Notes under the pieces: model-generated
The model's input: the letters and a program-made list of their open reading frames with translations, nothing else
Database searches by the model: none
Told to the model about the DNA's origin: nothing
Source: Sepiola atlantica
Lineage: Eukaryota; Mollusca; Cephalopoda; Sepiida; Sepiolidae
Assembly (NCBI GenBank): GCA_963556195.1
Contig: OY744520.1
Location: forward strand, 147,807,929 to 147,871,928
Direction: 5' to 3'
Length of the DNA: 64,000 nucleotides
In this document: one piece after another, positions 21,766 through 33,429 of the stretch
How the letters are laid out: every line of letters begins with the position of its first letter
How positions within the stretch are numbered: position 1 is the stretch's first letter
Position numbers and translations under genes: made by a program

Positions 21766-22490
21766 GTGGGTGTTTTTTGGAAATGTCTGGATGTGTTTAA
21801 AGTTTGTTTTATGGATTGAGATGTGGTTTGTACTGTTGGAATGCCTAGTTTGTTAAGCGTGTTGCATATGGATGTGTTATTGGAATGCGTGGGTAGGAGA
21901 AGGGGTCTGTCTATGAGAGAGGTGTTAGGAGTTTGATTTTTTTGTGTGGTGTTTCTGGAGAATATTTGGAAGGCTTTTTTCTTGGCATTTAATATAAAAT
22001 GTGTGGGGTATTCCAATGTTTTTAGGGAATTAAAAATGTACTTTATTTCTTCATCTATGTGTGGGGGCTACATATTTTAAGGGCGCGTAGGAAGAAGCCT
22101 ATAATTATACCTGTTTTGATCTTGCTATGGTGGTGGGAGTAGAAATGTATGTAGTCATTTTTGTGAGTGTTTATTGCGGTGTACCTTAAATTCTAGTTTG
22201 TTGTTGGACTTAATTATAAGAGTATCAAGGAAGGGAATAGAACCGTTTATTTCAGTCTCATGGGTGAATTTTATGGAGGGTTCTACTGTGTTGAGTTTAT
22301 TTTTAACATGATTGATTTGTATGTTTTTGGGGAGGAAAATTAAAATATCATCTATGTATCTAAAGTATTCGATGTTAGGGGGTAGTCTATATTTGAAAGG
22401 ACCGGATTCTAAGAATTCTAAAAAGAGGCAGGCCAATACACCGCTAAGGGGGTTGCCCATGGGGTATATTTGCCTGCCTCAACGAAATGG
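21747..22490 (-). pseudogene. Penelope-like reverse transcriptase, 5'-truncated
   Basis: Residues encoded at 22460-22155 begin MGNPLSGVLACLFLE (RT motif B, where intact relatives have MGSPLS), then FRYIDDILIF with the catalytic YxDD-type motif (YIDD), INHVKNKLN, IKFTHE and PFLDTLI, the order typical of Penelope RT. After a stop/frameshift near 22150 another frame (22016-21747) gives ILNAKKKAFQIF, a Leu/Thr linker and HFQKTPTSHAGL, the segment that precedes the GIY-YIG nuclease in intact elements. The sequence breaks off there into the tail, so the endonuclease is absent. The product would copy RNA into DNA at a nuclear target; this copy cannot. The N-terminal fingers and motif A are also missing. 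Confidence 0.85.
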
Positions 22491-22569
22491 TTTCTTTAAC
22501 CTATCACCCTTAATAAGCAAGATCATCCTCACAGAACAAAGACTCTTGCCTGATCATAGTTAACTTTTA

Positions 22570-23240
22570 TTTTCATCTCCAACCTTTATGACACTCTTCC
22601 ATTTACTCACACCCTTCCTTTTTCTCCTTGAATCTTCATTTTCTCCTTACTTTTTCCGTTTTTCCCTCACATTTTTAACACTGCAGTCCAAATAAACTTT
22701 CTCATGTTCCAAATATTTCAAATATTCCATACCCACCCTTTCAATCACCGCCCTCCTCCACTCCTCCAATCCCTCACTCATTGCTATCATTTTCCAAATA
22801 TTTCAAATATTTCACACCCTATCACAACAAATCCTCCCTCTCCCCCTCTCAACTATTTTATCCCATACCCCTTCTTAAATTCAGTCATTTTCTCAAAACG
22901 CTCTCTAAGACGATAACTTTCGCCCATCCACCAAAATCACACCCATCCCCTCCCTCTCTACCCATCCTCCTTTCCCTGCATACACCCCCCATACACACAC
23001 ATTCCAACTTACTTTTCCCCTTCAATCTTGACCGCAGCTATCTGGTCAAACACCTCCCTCCCCCCTCTTCCTCCACTCCCTCTCTGCCATCCACTTTACC
23101 CCTGCTCATCCCCCACCTCTTTCTCTTACCACCAGCCACAGTAGTCCTTGCTCACCCTATCCTTCCATTTTTTCCCCACTCATTTTCTTCAACATTCATT
23201 TTTATTCTCCAACAAGTACGGACGTCCACCCAGTAGTGGC
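22570..23240 (+). repeat. Polypyrimidine C-rich stretch
   Basis: Dominated by C and T on the plus strand, with a local doublet (caaatatttcaaatatt at 22708 and 22794). It yields Pro/Ser/Leu-rich frames, including 151 codons at 22781-23236, without domain features. Likely an untranslated part of the element. Confidence 0.6.
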
Positions 23241-23319
23241 CATTATTTCATTTTATTTTCCCTCCCAATATGTCTACCCTACATGTATCTGTACTTGCAT
23301 GACATTTTTTCTCTATATT

Positions 23320-23407
23320 ATCATCCTGATGAAGTCTTATAAATAAAGACGAAACGTTGATGTACACATAAAAAACATCCATTTTTTGGTTTTCCTTTTT
23401 CATTTTC

Positions 23408-23409
<2 letters not shown>
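23320..23409 (+). ncRNA. PLE tail with hammerhead-like core
   Basis: CTGATGA (23326-23332), one extra A, stem II GTCTT/AAGAC around ATAAATA, GAAAC (23351-23355), AC/GU stem III and a GUA triplet ending at 23364. Stem I does not pair, so activity is doubtful. Hammerheads are reported in the terminal repeats of Penelope-like elements. The T-rich tail ends at the TA tract. Confidence 0.6.

Positions 23410-23461
<52 letters not shown>
23410..23461. repeat. (TA)n tract
   Basis: Follows the PLE tail at TTTTCCCA. Confidence 0.97.
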
Positions 23462-23467
<6 letters not shown>

Positions 23468-24235
23468 GGGTGATAAATGACATGTAAATCTAGGCGATAA
23501 AGTAGTCATAGTATTGCCAATATTACATTTTTGCATTGTAATTAATAAAAGTACAATTTCACACTAGGAAGGTGAACTCATAATATTCATTTATAGAGAG
23601 TTGATTTTTAGCAACGAAATTAATATTTTTCTTATAATGATATTTTAATAATAAATACTAAATCCGATAATAGTTGAAACACGCCGCTATCGATATCATG
23701 TTCTTCAGACCTATCCACCACTAACTACTTATATAATTATATCTGGGAGAAAGGGTTTGATGGTCGAGAATACATTGGCTGATAGAGAACGTTTGTGATG
23801 CATCTCTTTGTACTAAACGTTATGAAAAGGCATAATATGTCGAAAACTATTCTCCTATGAAGAGAGATGCTCTGATTCTATGCAATATTAGAGCCATCAC
23901 ATCACCAGATAATATTGCAGGAATAAATCCATATTGTTTGTCATAAAGTAGATTAGTTTTGCTGCGGTGATTGACAACTTCTTGTTTTATGACAGATTCA
24001 AACAATGTATTCATGACACACATGAGACGTTTCGGTCTGTACTAAGATGTACGATACTGACCACTAGTTTAATACCCGGCGTACATTCGTAATTTTCTTA
24101 AGAGATGGAAAGTATTTATCTGATAAGAAACAATTAAACACCTTTGTAAACATAGGAGCAATGTTGTCAGGACCAGTTTCTCTGCTGGTGTCAACGTTTT
24201 TGACAAGTTTGTTAACACGCAGGACAGATAGGTAT
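23462..24235. other. No gene recognised
   Basis: The minus strand around 24050-24020 reads a partial hammerhead-like pattern (gtac/gtac stem then GAAACG) without CUGANGA. I take it as too decayed to call. Confidence 0.35.
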
Positions 24236-24330
24236 ATCATTTACAGTATTATCATTTAAAGTATTATCATTTAAAGTATTATCATTTAAAGTATTATCAT
24301 TTAAAGTATTATCATTAAAAGTATTTTCAG
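24236..24330. repeat. 15-bp tandem repeat
   Basis: About six copies of AGTATTATCATTTAA, the outer ones slightly diverged. Confidence 0.95.
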
Positions 24331-24900
24331 TGAAAAGAGAAAATTTGGGAAGTTAGTAGGCATGATCGCACAGGTGGAATTTGAAAATTCTACCATTTGC
24401 AAAAAGGTAGGCTTTGTTTAATGTTGAGGAAATCACCTCTCGTTCATTAATGATGATTGGAATATAAGTCTTATATCTGTTTAATATATGTTTGTTATTA
24501 TTTAAAGCTCCCTCTATTCATCAACTCTGGATTTAAAAAATGAAGCATAAGACTATTTTCCATTTGCTATAAACTATTACAAGAATTATTTTGTAGTTTT
24601 AAAGGCGGCTTTAGTTTCAGGGCGATATCCACACCAATTTTCATTCGATTCAATTTTATGTGATTTGTGTACCAAAAAAACGGCAGCTTCATTGCCTCGC
24701 TGTTGTTAACGGGCAAATGTCAATTCAACAAAAAATGCATGAGAACATCCACTAAGCTCAGTGTTTGATGGGACATAGTAATTTTGATATTTTGCTAAGA
24801 TCGGCCATTATTGCCTGTTACGCTCGTTGACAGGCACGTGTACAATTGCATAGTTTATTGTTGTTAAACAAGTTAGACTCTGCATAAAGCTCACTAATAT
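24331..24900. other. No gene recognised
   Basis: Unique sequence. A small inverted theme occurs around 24750-24880 (caattgcatag). Confidence 0.35.
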
Positions 24901-25216
24901 CGTGCTTCAGAATTGGCTGGTCTGCATCATGTCCTCTTTGTTGATCGCAGCTCTTTGTTTACCTGTGAGATTGAAGGTGTTTGCCTCGACTCCAAGAGCA
25001 GCATCGCTCAGCGGTTGCATGCGAATTCGGGGAAGGTTTGGCCCAGAACGTACAAAGGAGTTGCGCAGAAGATACAACTGTGACTTTCACTCCGTTGTTC
25101 TGCAAGTTCGCGCCTGATACGACTTTGTTTGCTACGCGCAGGGACGACCAGGAGACAACAGATACTGATGCTGACTCCACTGTGATTTTCACTAGAACCC
25201 TGTTAGCTGAGTAGCT
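24901..25216 (+). other. Balanced-composition ORF region, unidentified
   Basis: About 300 bp near 50% GC, unlike its surroundings. The plus frame 24981-25214 (77 codons, no ATG) ends TVIFTRTLLAE; the other plus frame (24902-25117) and a minus frame (24959-25192) overlap it. I recognise no family. It could be a host exon, a captured gene fragment or part of a transposon. A U2-headed SINE inserted just downstream. Confidence 0.25.
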
Positions 25217-25221
25217 CTGAC

Positions 25222-25229
25222 ACTACCAC
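25222..25229. repeat. Target-site duplication, left
   Basis: actaccac, repeated at 25547-25554. Confidence 0.65.
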
Positions 25230-25546
25230 TACTATCTTTTGGCTAAGATCAAAGTGTAGTATCTGTTCCGATGGATACTGCACGCCTGTCCTGTGCAGTT
25301 CTAGGAGGTCCACCCTCCCAGGCTTTGCCTCCCCTCTTTGAGGAGGAGTAAGTTAATTGCTTACTGCTTGAGGCGCCCCTACCGGGGAATGCCGACGGGG
25401 CTGCCCAGGCAATTTTTGATGGTCAGAGTGCTCACCTCTCGAGCGCTGGCTTTTCAACCCCCACTTTCCGACCCGACCTTGGGTCACATCTTACTTGTGG
25501 GAGTAGGATAAAACTGGCCTTGTGCCTAACTCCTGGAGTAAATAAT
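25230..25546 (+). repeat. U2-headed SINE, near full length
   Basis: Begins in the U2 5' region (cttttggctaagatcaaagt), keeps gtagtatctgttcc (the branch-point-recognition sequence of U2), then the same body as the 8.8-9.4 kb copies: ctgtgcagttctaggaggtc, gcgcccctaccgggga, gccgacggggctgcc, cttgggtcacatcttacttg. Ends cctaactcctggagtaaata. Bracketed by an 8-bp TSD. SINEs with snRNA-derived heads have been described in other animals. The body presumably supplies the RT-recognition end. Confidence 0.85.
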
Positions 25547-25554
25547 ACTACCAC
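25547..25554. repeat. Target-site duplication, right
   Basis: Matches 25222-25229. Confidence 0.65.
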
Positions 25555-26030
25555 GGTGAGATAAGGTTGTACTTTATGAAGGTGACTCTGCTTTCCTTGA
25601 ACTTGTGGGGGTATTATTATTTTGTCTTATTGACTTCTAATATATAAAGTGCAAACATGTGTGTGTATGCTTTGATGTTCGGATGTTATTATGTTTGTAT
25701 GTGCAGCTAAAATTTTTAAAAAATAGCAACAATAATAAAAAAAAATTCATAGTATTTTGACCGGCGATGCTTTGCTTGAATAATATCTAACATTTACAAA
25801 GATTGATTCATTTTCTGGCTGTCAACTGGAGCAGATTTAGTAAGGGGGGAGTCAGCTATTTACACTTTAAATTCAATGTAATTATGTATTAATTTGGAAA
25901 ACCAATTATATAATGTAGTTATTTGTAAAAACTGCAAGTCATTCAATGAATTCGACCGAAAATAACATCAAAATGAAGCGGTGATTGTTGGAGGGGAAAT
26001 TGAAAATTAATAGCTTCTAATTATGGGAAA
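25555..26030. other. No gene recognised
   Basis: AT-rich unique DNA. Confidence 0.4.
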
Positions 26031-26072
26031 ATCACAGTGTAGTACCTGTTCTGATTTAACACTCAGTCTCCT
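26031..26072 (+). repeat. U2-head fragment
   Basis: aaatcacagtgtagtacctg then ttctgattt resembles the U2 head of the 1.08-kb copy. It stops at the CTT repeat. Weak but in the correct order. Confidence 0.4.
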
Positions 26073-26083
26073 TTTTTATTTTG

Positions 26084-26350
26084 TCTTCTTCTTCTTCTTC
26101 TTCTTCTTCTTCTTCTTCTTCTTCTTCTTCTTCTTCTTTATTAGTGCTCTGTGGGTTTCCTTAATTTGATTTGAGTGTTTCAGTAGCGCTCTGAAGGCAT
26201 CCTTAGTGTTTTTTTTCATTCCCCATTAATTAAAAACATAGCGGAAGGGTTTTTTTTCTTTTTTTCTTCTTTTTTCTTCTTTTTTCTTCTTCTTCTTTTT
26301 TTTTCTTCTTCATCTTTTTCTTCTTTTTTTCTTCCTCTGTTTTTCTTCTT
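26084..26350. repeat. (CTT)n and TTTTTCTTC-rich tract
   Basis: Pure CTT at 26084-26138, then irregular TTTTTTCTTC units at 26250-26350. The intervening segment repeats gtgctctg/gtgtttcag motifs also seen further right. Confidence 0.9.
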
Positions 26351-26379
26351 ATTATTGATTAGTGCTTTGCATGTTTCCT

Positions 26380-27000
26380 TGATTTTATTTAAGTGTTTCA
26401 GCAGTGCAATAAAGGCATATTGAGTCTTATTGCCCGCACATAAAAAAATTGATTTCTTTAAAATATATAGCTAAGGGAACTTTGTTTTAGTAGTGCTGTC
26501 GAGGTGTCGTTAATTTTAAAAGTGCTCATTATCCTTAATAGAGCAGGTGTGTTTAAACAAGATAAATGACTCCATTCTTTTTATACGGAATCTATAATTC
26601 AAAGTGCTTAATATCATGAATAGAGTACATAGTAACCGAAAAGCACTGAAAAAGTGCTCGATATCGTAGATAGAGCAGGTCTCTTTAAACACAGTGTTTC
26701 CTGAGGCAAGGCACTTCTATATTAACGGATGTCATAATCCAAAGTGATCAATATCTTGGATAGTAGGTGGGTGGCAAAAACTTAGTTTTGGTAGTGCTCT
26801 GAAGGCCTCCTTAATTTTAAAATTGCTCATTATCCTTGATAGAGCTGGTATGTTTAAACGAGGTGCTTAATATGCAGAATAGAGCAGGTAGTAATCCCAA
26901 AATGCTTAAAAGAGTTCTCCATATCCCAGATAGAGCAAGTGTATTGCACGGAAGCCATAATCCGAAATTCTCAATATCCTGGATACAGTAGGCAGCGTTG
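26380..27000. repeat. Degenerate repeats around AAGTGCTCAATATCC
   Basis: Variants of aaagtgctcaatatcctgga followed by tagagcaggt recur at least six times (26520, 26600, 26655, 26740, 26820, 26920, 26975), with recurring gtgctctgaaggcctcctta. An old tandem or nested array. Confidence 0.65.
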
Positions 27001-27369
27001 CCCGGAAGAAAGAACTTTTTCGTCCTTTGTTATTATATTGTATACAAGCAAAGGTACATGGTGTTGCCCAGAAATCATAATAATAATACAGTATATCAGG
27101 TAATTTGGTATAAGTTAGTCAATTCCAAGTACCCAATATCCTGAAATAAGCTGTTTTCTCACCTGCACACCTCCCCTCTTCTGAACATAAGTTTGTATTG
27201 AAAGAAATACTTTCGCATTCCTTAACAGCACCTCTTATGAACATGAGTTTGTAGTGAAGGAAGAGTATCTCAATCTCCATTTGCACTTCTTCTAAACATG
27301 AGTATGTAGTGAAGGTGTTAGAGTCGGAGGTTTAAGAAAAAGGTTTGGGAAAGATTCAGCGTTGAAGGC

Positions 27370-28540
27370 TTGGGAAGGAGTCATTTTATTCATTTGTATT
27401 TTTATCTAATTTTTTAATTCATTTTTCATTAATGTTTTACTTCTTTTTTACATTCCTATATAAAATATTCATTTTTTCATTCATTTTTCAATCATTTTTT
27501 AATTCATTTATTTCTTTCGTTCATTTTTTATTTATTTTTCATAATTCAATAATTTTTTCATTCATTTTTCATTCATTTTTTCCATTTATTATTTTTCAAT
27601 TATCATCCATTCCTTAATTGTTTTAATTCAATTTACATTCATTTTTTTACATTCTATTTTTCATTTATTTTTTCATTCGTTTTAAATTCTTTTTTTATTA
27701 ATTATTTAAACTTTCAAATTTATTCATTCATTTATTTATTCATTCATTTTGTTATTTTTTAAATTCAATTTTGTTTTCATCTATTTTTTCTATTCCCTTT
27801 ATCATTCATTTTTTAATTCATCATTTTTCATTCATTTTTAATTTATTTTTTCATTTTTCATTTTTCATTCATTTTTAATTCCTTTATCTTCATAATTGAT
27901 TTTACATTCTTGTTGTTTTACATTATTTGTTTCATGATTTTTTAAATGTTTTATACTTTCTTATTCATTTATTTATCTAATTTTTTTTCATTTTTACCTT
28001 TAATTTTTTAATTCATATTTCAGGTTTTTTCATTCTTTTTGTGCAATTTTTCATCCATTTTTTTCATTTATTGTTTTTCATTTATTTTTTATTAATTATT
28101 TCATTCTTATTTTTTATTCATTTTTTCATACCATTTAAATGCTCTTATTCACTTATTTCTTCATATTTTCTTTCATTTTTTTTTATTCATGTTAGTTTAT
28201 TCATTTTCTAGTCAGCTTATTCAATTCTTTTATTCAAGTAATTTCATGTTTTTTCATTTACATTTTTCAATTTTTACTTTTCATTCATTTTTTATTCATT
28301 ATTCTTCATTCATCATTCATATATATGATCTTTTATTAAATTTTTTATTCAATTGTTTTATTCACTTTTTATACATGTTTTTATTCATTTTTGTCATTCA
28401 TTTGTTCATTTATTTTTATTCAGTTTTCTATTGTTTCCTTTCATTTTTAATTCATTAATTTTTATAAACTTCATCATTTAAATTGTAATTCATATTTCAC
28501 TCATTTTTTCATTCATTCGTTTAAATTCATATAAATAAAT
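27370..28540. repeat. ATTCATTTTT low-complexity tract
   Basis: About 1.2 kb almost without G on the plus strand, built from ATTCATTTTT/TCATTTAT units of variable length. The Phe-rich frames are not genes. Confidence 0.9.
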
Positions 28541-28574
28541 ATGCTAGATAAATCAGTTTGTATACCATAAGTGC

Positions 28575-28805
28575 TCTTAAAACGAGAGTAGAAAGTAGAC
28601 CTTAGGTTTATTCTCAGCTACCTCGTAACTCTCGCCTTCTTTTATTTTGTCCTTTACTCCTCACATTCCATGAACGATGTTTCTGACAAATGGGGAATTA
28701 TAGCTGTTTTCTGGGTCGGAATCCATCACAATAACATTTACCGTGTGATAGATTCTGACCTCCTTACATCAAGTAGCTTCATGCCTTTGTTAGTGCAAGT
28801 TTCAT
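28575..28805 (+). repeat. Dispersed repeat, copy 1
   Basis: Shares with 51195-51425 the blocks actctcgccttc...attttg, gatgtttctgacaaa.gggga, ctgttttctgggtcggaatc and ttacatcaagtagcttcatg. Roughly 75-80% similar by eye, no ORF. Confidence 0.8.
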
Positions 28806-28939
28806 AAAAAGCGGTGATCAACACCCTCGAGAAACTAGATGTGTTCAAATACAGTGTTACCCGGTATGAATAACTACTCTGAGTTTGTCAAATGTTGTAT
28901 ACCCCAGGAGCCATAAGCCAAAGTGCTTAATATCCTTTA

Positions 28940-29800
<861 letters not shown>

Positions 29801-30285
29801 TTCATACTTTGATTTTAACGGTACTCTCGACAGATAAAGAGAGAAAGAGACATAAGTTTTAATATAAAAGTGTTACACATGCTATTTAAGTTCTTCTATT
29901 TTGTTTTTCATGGCCTCGAGAAACGCCGCGTAGCCCTTCAAGCCTTTAGTACGAGTCAAAAAATAGTTCGTTTGTTTTAAAAATTACTAGATAACCTATG
30001 ATTTGCTTTTAGTCACGATGTATTATATATGTACTACAAGAACTATCAGAAAAAACCATATATATTGAGAAATGTATAGATATAGGGTAGGACACCACTC
30101 TTTATTATTCCTTCTCACTTCTCTCCGTTTTCTCATTCGCTTTTTTAACCTTTTTTTCATTTTCTATTTGGTAATGTAATTACCCATGGAGACCATATAA
30201 AATAATTATGATTATCATGGTTACGATTATAATGTTAATTCGTAATCGCTATTAAGATGTGGAAAGATTGGTTTACAAAATTGGG
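29801..30285. other. No gene recognised
   Basis: AT-rich unique DNA. Confidence 0.4.
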
Positions 30286-30786
30286 CTAATTGAATTTAGT
30301 TATAGTTTGGAATTTGATTAGTAATGGGATTTTGTAATCCGAATGTATTAACAGATGATGAGGTGATTTGAAACATGAACATGTGTCATATTTTGTTTGA
30401 AATAAGGAATGTGTGAAACCATAAACAATGTTGAAAAGTACAAATTGTGAATCGAAAACGTTGATGATTGTCACCGAATCGCGAGGACGCCTGAGCGTAT
30501 TATCTACTTGTTGGGCCGACAAGGAACTCACGGTACATGCAGAGATGAGTGTCAGAAATAAATAATATCGACAATATACTACAACTAAAAGCAAGTAATG
30601 AAAACACTTGTTGTATTTTCGAGTGTTCATGTGTAAACCAGCCTGTGGAACAAAATGCTTCGGAAAATGCGAAGAAAATTGCCCAACAGAAGAAAGACAG
30701 TTAAGAGTTTTTTGGGTCGTATGTAGCGTGGTATCTCTAACAAAAGTACTGGCTTTGTAACAAATACTTATGAGAACGCTTAACAA
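30286..30786 (-). other. 166-codon ORF, probably not coding
   Basis: The longest frame in the window. It has one hydrophobic stretch (YLLLVVVYCRYYLFLTLI, about residues 63-80), preceded by Ser/Thr/His-rich sequence, and no recognised domain. The ATG context is unremarkable. The plus strand of the same DNA has a Cys-periodic small ORF. One of the two may be chance. Composition is not obviously coding. Confidence 0.2.
30629..30760 (+). other. Small Cys-periodic ORF
   Basis: 43 codons beginning MCKPACGTKCFGKCEENCP, with five Cys spaced every fourth residue, then a hydrophobic VFWVVCSVVSL segment. The spacing recalls EGF/scavenger-receptor-like Cys-rich modules but is too short to assign. In another frame just upstream, MKTLVVFSSVHV reads like the start of a signal peptide and then stops. 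Possibly a decayed exon. Confidence 0.2.
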
Positions 30787-32150
30787 TTTTAGGACCTTTA
30801 GTGAGGGTTACAATCTTTCTTACTTCTTTTTCTCTCTTTCAATTATGTACATCGGTCCGTTTGTCTAACTCTTTCTTAAATCATTCGCTTTTTATTTAGT
30901 TTTTTTTGTCTGTTTCTCCTAACATGTGAACCATCATGTATAGGTGAGTGTGCACAGTGACAAAAATAACACAATATATCATCATCCGAGTGTTAGAAGT
31001 ATACGATTCTTCTAATAGAATACACGTAACTCTTCGAGTAACTGGTCGTCTTGATAACACTTTTTTTGCTTAAGTGGTAACACTCGCTTTTTTGGTTACA
31101 TGGCTGCCGCTATCGTTTTGCAGTGTCATCAACTGTGCATGGTGATTTTTATCGTCTATCTATGATATAATCGTTATTTGCTGTTATGACGTCATCATCG
31201 AAGTAATCTCCTTTCTCCGTTTTCATGCATGATGTCATCATTTGTTTCATTCATTAAAACAATCGGACAGACAAGCAGACACGTAAACCCATAAACAACA
31301 TTGACAGTTTTAGTCGTATATAATTTTTTAAAAACGATTAATTCCGATAAGGGATTAGAACGACTCGTTTATTTGTATCTGAGTAGAAGCGGTTGTCTTC
31401 GAGCTTTAGTTCTGTAGCAAGCCTCACTCTTCAACATGGTTCCCTTCGACATATGCAGCTTCTATTGTGCATAGGCGGCAAGTATTCCGTCGATACAACC
31501 GCTATAATTAAATATACAAAACTTTATAGCACAAAAACACAATCTTATGTGTGAAATAGTCGCAGCTTAATGTAAGTATACTGAGATAACCAGAAATCGC
31601 ATTGAGTCGCAGAAATTAGGAACTCGCGATTTTTGCAAAACCTATAATAGTTTGGTGAGCAATGAACAATTTTTCTACTATACACCAACGCTGGTTTCGC
31701 CTGCAAGCAGACGTATAAGGCTACACTTCTTGCCTAGATGTTCACCATGAACTTTACCTTGAACTCTGTAAATACCTACCTCCAAAATGTCCCACTACAA
31801 ACAGAAACCACACTTGATGATCTAATCATCACCCATATCCATATTATGGATAAAATAATAAAAAAAGATTTAACACTACTAAAGCATGTACAACTGATCT
31901 GCTATAGTATTAAAAGTGTCCTGCTAAGCTGGACCTTGTAATGTCCAAACATTAAAATAAATGCATTGTCGAATTTCTTTTGGTAAATCGTCTCTGTGGT
32001 ACCAATATACGAATGAACTGACCCGCAAAATCATCGCACCATATTTTTTTCCTGCTCTTTATTACACTATTTGAATCATTAAGTAATCTAGCGATAATCC
32101 GTCACCCCGAAAATGCTAAATCTCGTTATGTATGTATTTAGAATATTCTC
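30787..32150. other. No gene recognised
   Basis: Unique DNA. The 67-codon plus frame (31738-31941) has no motif I know. Confidence 0.35.
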
Positions 32151-32154
32151 TGTT

Positions 32155-32650
32155 TTGCAGATATTATAACCGTCATCTCTGGACGCATATACCATACAAT
32201 GGACAGGGCTGTTGAATTAAGCACTGTAGCGGTTTATATATCTAAAGCCTTTGACAAGGTCTGCCATGAAAGTATTCTCAAAATATCAATTTGTACGAGA
32301 TTACATTACAATTATTTAAAAAAATCAAATCCGTTTTAGCTAAAACAAAAGTCCAGGTCGACCTAGATGGTCGAACATCTAAACAACATCACATTAATGC
32401 GGATGTTCTGCAGAGGTCGATCCTTGGACCTTTATCTTACCTGATTTTCATAAACTATCTCACTAATGAAATCGCGTCTGTGACGGGTATAACTGCTGAT
32501 GTCAACACGCCGTATTCCCGACATGAGGGCAAATCGAATGCACACATATCCAAGGAAATAGTCGAATCATTAGAAAATGACCCCCAGTCTGTCGTGAACT
32601 TTGCATCAGCAAGTATTAAGTTTCGCAATTTTTTGGATGGGGATTCATAT
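32155..32650 (+). pseudogene. Non-LTR retrotransposon RT fragment
   Basis: Frames read VYISKAFDKVCHES (32233-32274; RT motif A, expected DISKAFDRVWHEGL), then, after a frame change, VDLDGRTSKQHHINADVLQRS followed by ILGPLSYLIFINYL (expected GVPQGSVLGP-LFLIFINDL), and GITADVNTPYS where GIYADDTTLYS is expected. The YADD catalytic aspartates are therefore lost. ESLENDPQSVVNFA continues the family pattern (LESDL..IV.W). The first half is CR1/Jockey-type in style. It is dead. No EN domain or tail was found nearby. Confidence 0.8.
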
Positions 32651-32672
32651 TTTGTATAATTTAGCTTATTTG

Positions 32673-32915
32673 GACAACTGTTCTTATCTTGGATCTTATT
32701 CTCACAACGTTTCGATCGATGTAACCTCTGACCTGCTTTAAGTGTGTCAAGTTACTCTCGTGGAGTAAATAAAGGGTTCCGTTCGAAATTCCGTACAGAT
32801 TACCGAGCTCAACAGATATATCCCCGAGTTCGACAAGACGCACATAAAGAAGGTCGGAAATTACATCGACCGAAATGTTGTGAGAATAAGATGAGAACAA
32901 TTGTCCAAATAATCA
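32673..32915. repeat. Inverted repeat, about 60-bp arms
   Basis: ggacaactgttcttatcttg...cacaacgtttcgatcgatgt (32673-32732) is the reverse complement, with mismatches, of 32853-32915. A related single copy lies at 46837-46990. The arms contain cgatcgaaacgttgtg, resembling the 3' half of PLE-tail hammerhead motifs. Confidence 0.75.
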
Positions 32916-33235
32916 AAAATAATACAATCCAGCATTTTTTAAACTACCCGCGTCGTCAGCATTCCTTACTCGCCTACCCCGATCTCAAAAAACTTCCATG
33001 TAATTCTCAACATGGACACGTTGACCCCGGTCACGTGGCTTTACCTTTCTTTTATACTACGTATACCAAGGCGAACGGAATTCAACATATGTTCTGTTTT
33101 TTTCTTCTTCTTTCTGCCACAATTTCTTTTTATATGTTTCATTGTAAAATTCTGGGAAGATGGATATCTCATTTATGCTTCAATACTTTATTAATTCATG
33201 AAAACAATTCTATGCCCGAACTCTCTTCTTAAAAA

Positions 33236-33238
<3 letters not shown>

Positions 33239-33269
<31 letters not shown>
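33239..33269. repeat. (TA)n tract
   Basis: Short pure tract. Confidence 0.95.
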
Positions 33270-33271
<2 letters not shown>

Positions 33272-33428
33272 GGTCTTAGTTACATTTTTCCACTTTTGTA
33301 AAGAATAATCATGTGTAAAGTGATTTTGCCTCCTCACTTTGATTTTTGTGCCAACAAATGAAGTATGATTTCTATTTCTAAGTCGGTTGAGTAGGGAAAA
33401 CCGATTTAACACTATTTCACTCATCAGA
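33270..33428 (-). repeat. TA-abutting repeat with CTGATGA
   Basis: The minus strand begins GTCTGATGAGTGAAA (33427-33413) and runs to the TA tract. It has the start of a hammerhead-like motif without a recognisable second half. It also has a small hairpin (aatcggtttt...caaccgactt). Confidence 0.35.
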
Positions 33429-33429
33429 C

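Larger units (their letters stand above)
21648..23410 (-). mobile_element. Penelope-like element fragment with inverted ends
   Basis: Contains an RT remnant on the minus strand (21747-22490). The left end (21685-21745, minus) and right end (23341-23409, plus) are inverted copies of one tail, so both tails face outward into TA tracts. Between the RT and the right tail lies about 700 bp of C-rich pyrimidine sequence (22570-23240). Complex, partly inverted terminal repeats are typical of Penelope-like elements. The 5' RT motifs and GIY-YIG nuclease are missing. Confidence 0.8.

Noticed and set aside
22781..23236. 151-codon Pro/Ser/Leu ORF
   Set aside because: Lies in a polypyrimidine tract inside a PLE fragment; no domain and biased composition.
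24000..24065. Hammerhead on minus strand (GACCGAAACGTCTC)
   Set aside because: First half reads CAGTATC; core too degraded to claim.
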